A DNA stretch of 64,000 nucleotides from Rhizobiaceae bacterium. GTDB taxonomy: Bacteria; Pseudomonadota; Alphaproteobacteria; Rhizobiales; Rhizobiaceae. The notes beneath the pieces are model-generated. The model made no database searches and was not told where the DNA came from. It worked only from the letters and a program-made list of their open reading frames with translations. Numbering within the stretch: position 1 is the stretch's first letter; each line of letters begins with the position of its first letter. The stretch spans positions 1 through 64,000 of the forward strand of contig JACVCH010000004.1 in NCBI GenBank assembly GCA_016742175.1. The letters run 5' to 3'. The translations under genes and the position numbers were made by a program. Shown here piece by piece: positions 33,171 through 41,660 of the stretch.

Positions 33171-34271
33171 CTACTGGTTCGACTGGGCCTGCATCGCGCC
33201 GACCATGAAGACGTCGTAGCGGGCGTCGGCGATCGACGACCAGAAATACTGGTCGCGCTGCCAGGCCGTGTAGTGCTCGTAGATCTTCGCGAAATCCTCG
33301 TTCTCGGCCGCAATCTCGGCCATCACGTCCTTAACCGCCTCAAACGAGGCCTGCATGACATCCGTCGGATAGGGCTTCAACTGCGCGCCCGCCGCGACCA
33401 GCCGGCGCAATGCGGCCGGATTGCGCGCGTCGTACTTGGCTGTCAGGTTGACATGCGCCTCGGCGGCCGCGGCCGTCAGCATCGCCTGGTATTCGGGCGA
33501 CAGCGCATCCCAGGCCGCCTTGTTGACGAGCAGGTCGACCTGCGCGCCGCCTTCCCAGAAGCCGGGATAGTAGTAATAGGGCGCGACGGCGTTGAGGCCG
33601 AGCTTCTCGTCGTCATAGGGGCCGACCCATTCGGCCGCATCGATCGTGCCGCGCTCGAGCGAGGTGTAGATGTCGCTGGCGGGAACCTGCTGCGGCACCA
33701 CGCCGAGCTTGGACAGCGCGCGGCCCGCAAGGCCACCGATACGGAACTTCAGGCCATCGAGGTCCTCGACGGAATTGATTTCCTTGCGCAGCCACCCGCC
33801 CATCTGCGTGCCGGTATTGCCGCAAGGGAAGTTGACGATGTTCGACTTGGCAAAGAACTCGCGCAGGAGATCCAGCCCGCCGCCCTGCATCATCCACGAG
33901 GTCTGCTGGCGTGCGTTCATGCCGAAGGGAAGGCCCGTCGAGATGCCGAAGGTCGGGTCCTTGCCGATGAAGTAGGAGGAGATCGTATGGCCGGCCTCGA
34001 CCGTGCCGTCCTGCACGGCGTCGAGCACTTCGAGCCCGCCGACGATTTCGCCGGCGGCGTAGACCTTGATGTCGAACTTGCCGCCGCTGGCCTCGCGAAT
34101 GCGATCGGCCATCTCGACGGGCGCGTCGAAGACGGTGTCGATGCTGTTCGGGAAGCTCGACACGAGCCGCCAGTTGACCTGCGCCTGCGACGCCGTCTGC
34201 GCGCCAGCCGTGGAGACCGCGGCGCCGGCGCCGGCCAGCCCAAGGGCTCCGATGAATTTGCGTCTGTTCAT
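33171..34271 (-). CDS. TRAP-type substrate-binding protein (TakP-like, 2-oxoacid type)
   Basis: The 366-residue protein has an N-terminal export signal (MNRRKFIGALGLAGAGAA) and a DctP-family fold. It looks very close to TakP, the alpha-keto acid binding protein of Rhodobacter: WRLVSSFPNSIDT, GNTGTQMGGWLRKEIN, LGVVPQQVPASDIYTSLERG and EWVGPYDDEKLGL. In that family the arginine of RIGG and the WVGPYDDEK region help bind a carboxylate with a cation. It acts in the periplasm with the DctQM pair at 37763-39929, from which it is separated by five genes. A 2-oxo or 2-hydroxy acid is the likely ligand. Confidence 0.88.
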   Translation of the reverse strand: MNRRKFIGALGLAGAGAAVSTAGAQTASQAQVNWRLVSSFPNSIDTVFDAPVEMADRIREASGGKFDIKVYAAGEIVGGLEVLDAVQDGTVEAGHTISSYFIGKDPTFGISTGLPFGMNARQQTSWMMQGGGLDLLREFFAKSNIVNFPCGNTGTQMGGWLRKEINSVEDLDGLKFRIGGLAGRALSKLGVVPQQVPASDIYTSLERGTIDAAEWVGPYDDEKLGLNAVAPYYYYPGFWEGGAQVDLLVNKAAWDALSPEYQAMLTAAAAEAHVNLTAKYDARNPAALRRLVAAGAQLKPYPTDVMQASFEAVKDVMAEIAAENEDFAKIYEHYTAWQRDQYFWSSIADARYDVFMVGAMQAQSNQ

Positions 34272-34309
34272 GCCTTCCTCCCTCAAATGTCTCCTGCTGG
34301 AGACGGTTC

Positions 34310-34639
34310 CTATGCGGCCTCGTGACGCTCGATCGCGTCCTGGCCGGACCTGTTGTCGACGACGATGCTGGTATCGAACCAGGCGACGCTCGGCGGCTCG
34401 CCCTCGTAGCGATCGACGACGTACTGGCGCCAAGCGTCGGTGTAGATCGCCTCGCCCTCAGCCTTCGTCTCCCACAGATAGACGCCGCCGATCGTCATGC
34501 GGTCCTCGGAGACGACGTAGTATTTGCGCACCAGGCCGGGCACCCCGACATAGTTGGCGCAGGTCGAATCCCAGATCTGGCGGATCTCCGCGTCGGTGAA
34601 GGGCTTCGGCCCCTTGATCGTGACGATGGCGGTCTTCAT
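34310..34639 (-). CDS. YdhR-like small putative monooxygenase
   Basis: The 109-residue protein resembles YdhR-type alpha/beta-barrel proteins: VPGLVRKYYVVSEDRMTIGGVYLWETKAEGEA follows the family pattern of a short strand, GG-VY-WE and a helix. Such dimeric ferredoxin-like folds include small quinol monooxygenases and stress proteins, but activity is rarely proven. It overlaps the FAD dehydrogenase stop by 4 nt and sits before the TakP-like gene, so it is part of the same pathway. A heme-free monooxygenase or an isomerase are both possible. Confidence 0.7.
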   Translation of the reverse strand: MKTAIVTIKGPKPFTDAEIRQIWDSTCANYVGVPGLVRKYYVVSEDRMTIGGVYLWETKAEGEAIYTDAWRQYVVDRYEGEPPSVAWFDTSIVVDNRSGQDAIERHEAA

Positions 34640-36048
34640 TCGGCGGCCTCTCTTTGCTGCATCGGCGGCATCAGCACGCCGGGGTTCATCTTGTCGGCAG
34701 GATCGAGCGCGCGCTTGATGCGGCTCATCAGGTCGAACTCGACGGGATCGGTCCGGGCGAGAAACTCGTCGCGCTTCTTAAAGCCGATGCCGTGTTCCGC
34801 GCTGATCGAGCCGCCGAGCGCCTCCGCGATGTCGTGGATCGCCGCCGTCAGCCGAGCGGTGGACGCGGTGAAAATATCGGCGGGCGTCCGTGCCTGCGCG
34901 AGATTGGCGTGGATGTTTCCGTCACCGCAATGGCCTAGGAAGAGCGGGATGGAGGCGGGCAGTCGGCGCCGCATCTCCGCCTCGGCGCGCTCGCAGAACG
35001 CGGCCACGGCATCGAGCGGCACCGACACGTCGTGCTTGATCGACAGGCCGAGCCGCGGCTGCGCCTCGACGACGCCCTCGCGGATGCGCCAGAAGCCGGC
35101 CGCGTCGGCAAGGCTCTGGGCGATGACCGCATCGGCGACCACGCCGCGTTCCATCGCCCCGACGAGGCAGCTTTCGAGACGGGCCGCGCCGTCATGCGCC
35201 GCGATCTCGACGAGGACATGCCAGCGATGTTCGCCCGCCAGCGGTCGCCGTACGCCGTCCACATGCGCCGCGGCCAGATCGATGCACGGCTTCGACATGA
35301 TCTCGAAGGTGACGATCGCGTCGCAGGATTTTTGGCGTGCGATGTCCAGGAATTCCATCGCCGACGCGACGCTCGGAACGCCGCAGAAGGCGGATGCGAT
35401 TGCAGGTTCCGCCGGATAGAGCCGCAGCGTCGCGGCGGTCACGATGCCGAGCGTGCCTTCCGCACCGATGAAGAGATGGCGCAGATCGTAGCCGGTCACG
35501 TCCTTGCGCAGGCGGGAAAGCCCGTTCCAGAGCCGACCGTCCGGCAGCACGACCTCGAGCCCGAGCACCAGGTCGCGCATCACCCCGTAGCGAACGGCAC
35601 GCGTGCCACCGGCATTGGTCGACACGAGGCCGCCGATCGTGGCGCTGCCTTCCGAGCCGAGGCGCAGCGGGAAGAACCGGTCGACCGATTGTGCGGCCGC
35701 TTGCAGGTCGGCAAGGACGACGCCTGCTTCCGCCGTAACGGACCAGTCGCGCGGATCGACGCTGCGGATCGCGTCGAGGCGCTTCGTCGAAAGGAGAAGC
35801 GACCGCTCGCGCGGCACCGCGCCGGCGCACATGCCGGTGTTGCCGCCCTGCGGCACGATCGCGATGCCGGCCTCGGCGGCCAGCCGCACGACCGCACGCA
35901 GTTCGTCCACCGCGCTGGGCATGGCGACCGCAAGCGCCTCGCCGCGATAGACGCCGGTCCAGTCGCGTTCGAACGGCGCGCGGTCTTCGCCGTCGGCAAC
36001 GAAGCCGGAGGGCCCGAGAAGATCGCGCAGGCGTTCGAGAAGCGCCAT
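34636..36048 (-). CDS. FAD-binding D-2-hydroxyacid dehydrogenase (GlcD/D-lactate type)
   Basis: The 470-residue protein belongs to the PCMH-type FAD oxidoreductases that include glycolate oxidase GlcD, D-lactate and D-2-hydroxyglutarate dehydrogenases. The FAD domain has VPQGGNTGMCAGAVP, GSEGSATIGGLVSTNAGGT and FIGAEGTLGIVT. The C-terminal domain has FLGHCGDGNIHAN and SAEHGIGFKK, which carry the metal/substrate histidines. The ATG at 36048 has GGGGAG 5 nt upstream, and the gene overlaps the tautomerase stop. It would oxidise a D-2-hydroxyacid to a 2-oxoacid, which agrees with a TakP-type importer. Confidence 0.87.
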   Translation of the reverse strand: MALLERLRDLLGPSGFVADGEDRAPFERDWTGVYRGEALAVAMPSAVDELRAVVRLAAEAGIAIVPQGGNTGMCAGAVPRERSLLLSTKRLDAIRSVDPRDWSVTAEAGVVLADLQAAAQSVDRFFPLRLGSEGSATIGGLVSTNAGGTRAVRYGVMRDLVLGLEVVLPDGRLWNGLSRLRKDVTGYDLRHLFIGAEGTLGIVTAATLRLYPAEPAIASAFCGVPSVASAMEFLDIARQKSCDAIVTFEIMSKPCIDLAAAHVDGVRRPLAGEHRWHVLVEIAAHDGAARLESCLVGAMERGVVADAVIAQSLADAAGFWRIREGVVEAQPRLGLSIKHDVSVPLDAVAAFCERAEAEMRRRLPASIPLFLGHCGDGNIHANLAQARTPADIFTASTARLTAAIHDIAEALGGSISAEHGIGFKKRDEFLARTDPVEFDLMSRIKRALDPADKMNPGVLMPPMQQREAAE

Positions 36049-36245
36049 CATCGCTCCCCGGCGCGCAACGGCTTCGCCTCGCCGCCGACCGTGAAGTTCT
36101 CGCGCTTCAGTTCCTGGATGATGACGCGCACGTCGCCGCGCGGCACGCCGAGGCTCTGCTCGACGGCGTCGGTGATCGAACGGCAGAGGCCGAGCTTGGC
36201 TTCCGGCGAGCGGCCCTCGAAGATTTCGACATGGACGATCGGCAT
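36048..36245 (-). CDS. 4-oxalocrotonate tautomerase family protein
   Basis: The 65-residue protein starts MPIVHVEIFEGRSPE, so removal of Met exposes the catalytic Pro1 of the tautomerase superfamily. An arginine at RVIIQE matches the substrate-binding position. The start must be the ATG at 36245, as the upstream ATG would bury the proline. That ATG shares a base with the aldehyde dehydrogenase stop (TGATG). Such enzymes interconvert 2-hydroxydienoates and oxo forms of unsaturated acids. With the ALDH and the FAD enzyme it suggests a pathway through an enol or unsaturated 2-oxoacid. Confidence 0.87.
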   Translation of the reverse strand: MPIVHVEIFEGRSPEAKLGLCRSITDAVEQSLGVPRGDVRVIIQELKRENFTVGGEAKPLRAGER

Positions 36246-37675
36246 CACGCGGCCTCACTGATGAATTTGGTGACCAGGAATGCGTCAAGGCCTTCGCTGC
36301 CGGACTCCGAGCCGTAGCCGGAATCCTTGACGCCGCCGAACGGGGCCTCGATGACCGAGACGGCGGTGTTGTTGACGCCGACGACGCCCGCTTCGAGCCG
36401 TCTGCCGATCTCCCGCGCGCGCTTGAGGCCGGTGGTGAAGGCGTAGGCTGACAGGCCGTAGGGCAGGCTGTTGGCCTTTTCCACGACCTCGTCCATCGTC
36501 TCGAACCGATTGACGAGCGCGACCGGACCGAACGGCTCTTCGGTCATGGCGGCGGCATTTGCAGGAACATCGGCGAGGACGGTCGGCCGGTAGAAGAGAC
36601 CTGCATTGCCCTCACGGCGCCCGCCCGAGCGCAGCGATGCACCCTTGTCGAGCGCATCGGCGACGAGCCGTTCCACCGCCTCCATCCGGCGAGTGCTGAC
36701 GAGCGCGCCCATACGGTTCGCCTCGTCGAGGCCGTTGCCAACCCGGACCCCTTCGGCCGCCCGGGCGAATGCCTCGGTGAACCGGTCGTGGACCGTGTCC
36801 TGCACATAGATGCGTGTCGGTGAAATGCACATCTGGCCGGCATTGCGCAGCTTGAATGCGAGGATCGTCTCGACGGCGCGCTCCAGGTCGGCATCATCGA
36901 AGACGATGGTCGGCGCGTGGCCGCCGAGTTCGAGCGTGATCTTCTTCAGGTGCTGGCCGGCAAGCGCGGCAAGGCTGCGGCCGACCGGAATCGAGCCGGT
37001 GAAGCTGATCTTGCGGATGACCGGCGAGGCGATCAGCTTCGACGAAATCTCGGCGGGGCGGCCGGTGACGACGGACAATACGTCGGCCGGCAGGCCCGCC
37101 TCCTCGAGAATGGCGGCGAAGGCCAGCGTCGGCGTCGGCGTTTCCTCGGCCGGCTTGATGACGCAGGAACACCCTGCCGCGAGCGCTCCGGCGATCTTGC
37201 GGGCCGAAAGCATCGCGGGGAAATTCCAGGGGCTGAACGCGGCGACGGGTCCGACGGGCTCGCGCGTGACCAGCCAGCGCATCGAGGGATCGCGCGCGGC
37301 GACGATGCGCCCATAGGCGCGCTTGCCCTCCTCCGCATACCATTCGAACGTGTCGGCGGCGCTGCTCACCTCGATGCGGGCCTCGGCGATGGCCTTGCCC
37401 TGCTCGCTCGTGAGCGCACGCGCGATCTCTTCGACGCGGTCGCGGATCATGCCGGCCGCACGATGGAGTACGCGCGCGCGGTCATAGGCGGAGAAAGCCG
37501 ACCAGACGCGAAAGCCGCGTTCGGCCGCTTCCAGAACATCGTCCAGATCGGCGTCGGTCGCGACCGGCAGGGTGTAGAGATGCTCGCCCGTGGCCGGGTT
37601 GACGATCGGCATCGTCTCGCGCTCATGCGCTGCAATCCTTCTGGCGCCGATCCTGAGCTCAGGGGTCAAAAGCAT
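36245..37675 (-). CDS. NAD(P)-dependent semialdehyde dehydrogenase (GabD-like ALDH)
   Basis: The 476-residue ALDH shows FSPWNFPAMLSARKIAGALAAG-type cofactor sequence, the KPAEETP motif with the conserved lysine, the base glutamate in LELGGHAPT, the catalytic cysteine in NAGQMCISPTR and EEPFGPVAL. It is closest to GabD-type succinate-semialdehyde dehydrogenases, which act on short acidic aldehydes. The ATG at 37675 has AAGGAG 5 nt upstream. It is first in the operon that ends with the cupin gene. The GntR-type box CCGATATACTGG lies 23 bp upstream. Confidence 0.88.
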   Translation of the reverse strand: MLLTPELRIGARRIAAHERETMPIVNPATGEHLYTLPVATDADLDDVLEAAERGFRVWSAFSAYDRARVLHRAAGMIRDRVEEIARALTSEQGKAIAEARIEVSSAADTFEWYAEEGKRAYGRIVAARDPSMRWLVTREPVGPVAAFSPWNFPAMLSARKIAGALAAGCSCVIKPAEETPTPTLAFAAILEEAGLPADVLSVVTGRPAEISSKLIASPVIRKISFTGSIPVGRSLAALAGQHLKKITLELGGHAPTIVFDDADLERAVETILAFKLRNAGQMCISPTRIYVQDTVHDRFTEAFARAAEGVRVGNGLDEANRMGALVSTRRMEAVERLVADALDKGASLRSGGRREGNAGLFYRPTVLADVPANAAAMTEEPFGPVALVNRFETMDEVVEKANSLPYGLSAYAFTTGLKRAREIGRRLEAGVVGVNNTAVSVIEAPFGGVKDSGYGSESGSEGLDAFLVTKFISEAA

Positions 37676-37697
37676 CATCGCTCCTTCCGATGTCCAA

Positions 37698-37709
37698 CCG
37701 ATATACTGG
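37698..37709. promoter_or_regulatory. CCGATATAyTGG box before the aldehyde dehydrogenase operon
   Basis: CCGATATACTGG lies 23 bp upstream of the aldehyde dehydrogenase start. Close copies occur at 40647-40658 (TCGGTATACTGC) and 41482-41493 (CCGATATATTGG), each before a gene of the same cluster. It is probably the operator of the FCD-GntR protein at 39958-40617. Confidence 0.6.
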
Positions 37710-37715
37710 TAATGT

Positions 37716-37736
37716 GCAGGCGTCAAGAACGCCTGC
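37716..37736 (-). terminator. Hairpin downstream of the TRAP permease genes
   Basis: GCAGGCGT (37716-37723) pairs perfectly with ACGCCTGC (37729-37736) over 8 bp and a 5-nt loop. It lies 27 bp beyond the dctM stop in the leftward direction, directly before the aldehyde dehydrogenase promoter, so it may end or weaken transcription from dctQM. There is no U-run. Confidence 0.5.
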
Positions 37737-37762
37737 GTTGCAAGCGTTCAGGGCGATCGATC

Positions 37763-39433
37763 CTAGTTCGAAGGCGCGTCGGGCAGCGCGAGGTCGGGCA
37801 AGGCAAGGCCTGGCATTTCGAGGGGCATGGGCGCCGGCGTTTGCGTTGCCGGAACCGTAGGTCGCACCTCGCCGCCGCTTCCCGTCAGTTGCGGAAAAGC
37901 CATGACGATGGCTATCGCGACGAGTTGCAGGACGACGAACGGCACCACGCCGCGATAGAAATCGGCCGAGCGGATCGCCGGCATGGTCCGGCCGGTCTGC
38001 GCGTCGACCCAGGGCGCATTGGGCGCGACCGATCGCAGATAGAAGAGCGCGAAGCCGAAGGGCGGCGTCAGGAAGGACGCCTGCAGGTTGAGCGCCAGAA
38101 GGATGCCGAGCCAGACCATGTCGATCTCGAGCGCGCGCGCGGCGACCGCGATGAACGGAATCACGATGAAGGCGATTTCGAAGAAATCGAGGAAGCATCC
38201 GAGGATGAAGACCAGCGCCGTGACGGCGATCAGGAAGCCCAGTTCGCCGCCCGGGATGGCCGTCAGCACTTCCTCGACCCAGCGGTCGCCCTCGAGCCCG
38301 TAGAAGGTGAGCGAGAAGACGCGCGCGCCGATCAGGATGAACATGACGAAGGCCGTCAGGCGCGTGGTGGATTCGAGTGCCTGGCGCAGACCGTCGAAGC
38401 TCAGTCGCCGCTTGGCGAAGGCCAGAGCAAGCGCGCCGGCAGCGCCCATCGCGCCGCCCTCGGTCGGGGTCGCGATGCCGAGGAAGATGGTGCCGAGGAC
38501 GAGGAAGATCAGCGTCAGCGGCGGGACCATCACCAGGACGACCCGCTCGGCGAGGCGCGAGACCAGCCGGCCGCCCGTCGCGCCGTTGAGGAGCGCGATG
38601 ACGAGCGGACCCGCGACTGCGACGACCGAGGCCATCACGACCGCATTCTCCCAGCGCATCATCGGATCGAAGACGGCGCGCCCGGCGAAGTAGAGAACGA
38701 CCGAAAGCGCGATCAGGGCAAGGAGCGAACCGACGCCGCGCCCCAAGGTCCGGGCTTCCGGCGGCAGCGCTGGCGCTGCGGCCGGCCGGACGATCGTGAC
38801 GATGAAGATCCAGGCGCAATAGAGCGCGATGACCAGCGCAGCCGGGATCAGGGCGGCCGAATACATGCGCCCGACGGGCTGGCCGAGCTGGTCGGCGAGG
38901 ACGATGAGGACAAGCGAAGGCGGCACGATCTGCGCCAGCGTACCCGCCCCGAGAATCGTGCCGGTCGCCAGCGGCGTGTTGTAGCCATAGCGCGCCATGA
39001 TTGGCAGCGAGATCAGGCCCATCGCAAGGACGCTCGCCGCGACGACGCCCGTCGTCGCGCCGAGCAGCGCGCCGACGAAGATGACGGCATAGGCGACCCC
39101 GCCGCGCACGCCGCCGAACAACTGCCCGACCGTGTCGAGCAAGTCCTCTGCCATGCCGGAGCGTTCGAGAATAAGCCCCATCAACGTGAAGAACGGGACA
39201 GCCAGCAGGGTCTCGTTGCGCATGACGTCGAAGATGCGGTTGACGTTCGCGGACAGGAGGCTGGTCGTCAGGTGGATCTCGTTGGGCGCCAGATGTGATG
39301 CTTCGAGCCCGACGAGGAAGTAGAACAAGCCGCCGCCGGCAAGCGTGAACGCCACCGGATAGCCGAGCAGCAGAAGCGCCATCACCGTCACGAACATGAT
39401 CGGCGCGAGATTGTGGGCAATGAGTTCAATCAT
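37763..39433 (-). CDS. TRAP transporter large permease (DctM family)
   Basis: The 556-residue protein is an inner-membrane DctM-type subunit with about 12-14 helices. Typical motifs are PFFTLMGLILERSGMAEDLL, LGATTGVVAASVLAMGLISLPIM, TPTEGGAMGAAGALALA and LNLQASFLTPPFGFALFYLRSVAP. The last is usual for the TakM/2-oxoacid-like branch. A proline-rich C-terminal tail (about 40 residues with repeated LPDLALPD) is an unusual extension. It overlaps dctQ by 8 nt and works with DctQ and the TakP-like binding protein, using the sodium or proton gradient. Confidence 0.88.
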   Translation of the reverse strand: MIELIAHNLAPIMFVTVMALLLLGYPVAFTLAGGGLFYFLVGLEASHLAPNEIHLTTSLLSANVNRIFDVMRNETLLAVPFFTLMGLILERSGMAEDLLDTVGQLFGGVRGGVAYAVIFVGALLGATTGVVAASVLAMGLISLPIMARYGYNTPLATGTILGAGTLAQIVPPSLVLIVLADQLGQPVGRMYSAALIPAALVIALYCAWIFIVTIVRPAAAPALPPEARTLGRGVGSLLALIALSVVLYFAGRAVFDPMMRWENAVVMASVVAVAGPLVIALLNGATGGRLVSRLAERVVLVMVPPLTLIFLVLGTIFLGIATPTEGGAMGAAGALALAFAKRRLSFDGLRQALESTTRLTAFVMFILIGARVFSLTFYGLEGDRWVEEVLTAIPGGELGFLIAVTALVFILGCFLDFFEIAFIVIPFIAVAARALEIDMVWLGILLALNLQASFLTPPFGFALFYLRSVAPNAPWVDAQTGRTMPAIRSADFYRGVVPFVVLQLVAIAIVMAFPQLTGSGGEVRPTVPATQTPAPMPLEMPGLALPDLALPDAPSN

Positions 39434-39929
39434 GACTGCCCCTTCGCAGGGCGACGACGCCCTTCAGGACCTGCGCGAGCGCCTGCGCGAGGAGGAGCGC
39501 GAAACCGGCAAGGACGAGCGCCTTGGCGGGCCAGAGGATCAGGCCGCCGGCATTGGCCGATTGTTCGGCCGTGACGTAGGACCGGACGACCCAGGGCCAT
39601 GCGAGCACAAGGATCAGCGCGCAGAAGGGGACGAGCACGACGACATGGCCGACGAGGTCGATCAGCGTGCGCAGCCTTGGCGAGAAATGCGACGACAGGA
39701 CATCGATGCGCACATGTTCGTCGCGCGCCAGCGTCCATGCCGCCCCGAGCAGGAAGGCCGCGCCGTAGAGATACCATTGCAGTTCGAGCCAGGCGTTCGA
39801 CGACAGCGAGAATGCCTTGCGGGCAATCGCGTTGCCGGCACTGACGAGCACCGCCGCCAGGATGAGCCACGACACCGCCTGCCCGATGCGGGTGGAGATC
39901 GCGTCGACGGCGCGGATATAGGCTCTCAT
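39426..39929 (-). CDS. TRAP transporter small permease (DctQ family)
   Basis: The 167-residue protein has four predicted membrane helices and the DctQ motifs NAIARKAFSLSSNAWLELQWYLYGAAFLLGA and DEHVRIDVL. It starts 28 nt after the GntR gene, so gntR, dctQ and dctM are probably co-transcribed. It forms the TRAP complex with the large subunit. Confidence 0.88.
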   Translation of the reverse strand: MRAYIRAVDAISTRIGQAVSWLILAAVLVSAGNAIARKAFSLSSNAWLELQWYLYGAAFLLGAAWTLARDEHVRIDVLSSHFSPRLRTLIDLVGHVVVLVPFCALILVLAWPWVVRSYVTAEQSANAGGLILWPAKALVLAGFALLLAQALAQVLKGVVALRRGSHD

Positions 39930-39957
39930 CGCGTCACCCCTTCTCGCGGCGCGTCGA

Positions 39958-40617
39958 TCAGTGGTCGAGCGTGCGCCGGGTGAAGTCCGCGATGTAGTCG
40001 ATCAGCCTGTCGGATGCCTTCGCAGCCTCCGCCGCGTCGCGCGCGACGATCGCATCCGCGATTTCGGCATGGAGCTTCGCCACCAGCGGAACGTCGCCGA
40101 CCTCTCGGTAGTAGCGGTTCCAGAACCGCGCCCACATGCCCATCATCAGGCCGGCCGCCTTGGCCGCGAACTCGTTGCGCGAGGCCTGCACCACCAGCCG
40201 GTTGAAGCGCTCGTCCTGGCGCATGAATTCGGCATAGTCCGGCTCGCCGGCCATCGAAGCCCGCATCGCAGCAGCGATGTCGGCGAATTGCTGGCGCTCC
40301 ACCGCGCTCGCGCGCTCCGCCGCCAGCCGCATCATCAGCCGGTCGAGCTCGCGCCGCACCTCCAGAAGACGCAACTGGCTCTGCTGGCTGATCTCGGAGA
40401 TCACGAGACCACGATTGGGATAGCTGACGACCAGCCCCTCGCGGATCAGATGGCGCAGCGCCTCGCGTATCGGCGTGCGGCCGATGTCCAGCCGGCGGGA
40501 CAGTTCCTGCTCGGATAGCGCGCCACCGGGCGGCAGTTCCAAAGCGACGATCATGTCGAACAGTCGCGCATAGGCCTGATCCGAAAGCGAGCCCGCACCC
40601 TTCTCCTCGTCCGCCAT
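39958..40617 (-). CDS. GntR-family regulator (FCD subfamily) of the TRAP module
   Basis: The 219-residue protein has an N-terminal winged helix (ALSEQELSRRLDIGRTPIREALRHLIREGL, about residues 33-63) and an FCD ligand domain. GAGGAG lies 6 nt before the ATG at 40617. It is divergent from nothing, but sits between a hydroxylase-like gene and dctQM, all leftward. Boxes at 40636-40658, before its own start, and at 37698 and 41482 share CGrTATAyTG, so it is probably autoregulated and governs the whole TRAP module. A 2-oxo- or hydroxyacid is the likely effector. Confidence 0.86.
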   Translation of the reverse strand: MADEEKGAGSLSDQAYARLFDMIVALELPPGGALSEQELSRRLDIGRTPIREALRHLIREGLVVSYPNRGLVISEISQQSQLRLLEVRRELDRLMMRLAAERASAVERQQFADIAAAMRASMAGEPDYAEFMRQDERFNRLVVQASRNEFAAKAAGLMMGMWARFWNRYYREVGDVPLVAKLHAEIADAIVARDAAEAAKASDRLIDYIADFTRRTLDH

Positions 40618-40635
40618 CGAACACTCCTCGTCCGG

Positions 40636-40658
40636 CCGATATTTGGTCGGTATACTGC
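40636..40658. promoter_or_regulatory. Tandem CCGATATA-type boxes before the GntR gene
   Basis: CCGATATTTGG (40636-40646) and TCGGTATACTGC (40647-40658) lie side by side about 20-40 bp upstream of the GntR gene start. They share the CGrTATA core with the boxes at 37698-37709 and 41482-41493. Confidence 0.55.
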
Positions 40659-40694
40659 ATGGTTCCTCCCAGGCAATCCATTCGACGACTGCCG

Positions 40695-41465
40695 CTAGCG
40701 CCGTTCGTCCACGGATATCGGCAATCCGCCGGCCTTCGAGCGGCGCTGGCGCGGCGGGGCGACGAAGCGCGTGTCGTAACCGTTGAACATCGTGCCCCAG
40801 AACCCGCGGCGGACGTCCGACGTCCCCATCAGCCAATCCATCAGCGGGAAGGTGAAGTTCATGTTCTTCTCCATCATCAGCCGCTGGTCGTGATGGGCGA
40901 TGTGATGCCGGCGCATCGTGTTCAGGAGGGGAACGCGGCTGACCCAGCCATTCTCCGGCAGATGGGCGCCCAGATGCATGACCTCGAACAGGACGTACAT
41001 GAAGGTGACGCCCATCAGGAGAAGCACACCGGCATTCAGCGAGATCGCCAGCCAGGCAAGGCCGGCGAAAGGCATCGACAGGACGAGCGTCGCCGGCAGG
41101 GCGAAGAGCGGGAAGAAGACGATCGACAGGTCGCGCACGCCTTCCAGTTCGGCTGCCTCGGCGGTGAAGAACTGATGGTGCGTCAAGGTGTGCCGCACGT
41201 AGAGCGCGCGCGCGATCTTGTTCTTGCGCGGCCGGTGCAGGACCAGCGTGTGGACGACCCATTCGACCACGTTCCAGCCGACCGCGACGGCCGGCAGAAC
41301 GGCGAGTTCAAGCCAAATCAGCGGACGGTCGAGCAGGAACCAGAGGCCGATCATCACCACCGTGCCAATGCCCAGGGCCCACAACCCATGGCCGATGCCG
41401 TCGTAATCCTCGGGAATTTCGGCGCGGAACTCGTCGCGGAATTTTTGCTGGCGTTCGGAAATCAT
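40695..41465 (-). CDS. Fatty acid hydroxylase/sterol desaturase superfamily membrane protein
   Basis: The 256-residue protein has the eight-histidine pattern of diiron membrane hydroxylases: HTLVLH, HTLTHH and HHIAHH, spread among about four membrane helices (residues 25-60 and 105-150). Members hydroxylate or desaturate lipids, sterols or alkyl chains at the membrane. The ATG at 41465 has GGAGG 5 nt upstream. The box CCGATATATTGG (41482-41493) lies 17 bp before it, so it seems to belong to the GntR regulon. Its substrate is unknown, and its place with a TRAP importer for small acids is unexpected. Confidence 0.85.
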   Translation of the reverse strand: MISERQQKFRDEFRAEIPEDYDGIGHGLWALGIGTVVMIGLWFLLDRPLIWLELAVLPAVAVGWNVVEWVVHTLVLHRPRKNKIARALYVRHTLTHHQFFTAEAAELEGVRDLSIVFFPLFALPATLVLSMPFAGLAWLAISLNAGVLLLMGVTFMYVLFEVMHLGAHLPENGWVSRVPLLNTMRRHHIAHHDQRLMMEKNMNFTFPLMDWLMGTSDVRRGFWGTMFNGYDTRFVAPPRQRRSKAGGLPISVDERR

Positions 41466-41481
41466 CTCATCCTCCATACAG

Positions 41482-41493
41482 CCGATATATTGG
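41482..41493. promoter_or_regulatory. CCGATATAyTGG box before the hydroxylase-like gene
   Basis: CCGATATATTGG is a near-palindrome 17 bp upstream of the hydroxylase-like start and is the closest relative of the box at 37698-37709, differing at one base. The 195-bp region also serves the divergent amidohydrolase gene; nothing else stands out in it. Confidence 0.58.
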
Positions 41494-41660
41494 ATGTATC
41501 CCACGCATTTGGATTGGTCAATCGGTCAGGTCGCGTCTTTGCGCAGACTGGCGGCCCCGTCCTTATTGCAGCGTCGCTACCGACTGGTTAGCCTTCCCCA
41601 GATGTCGCCTTTGCAGTTCAGGTAGGCATGTCGGCACGACCCGAAACCATAGAGGCAGGC

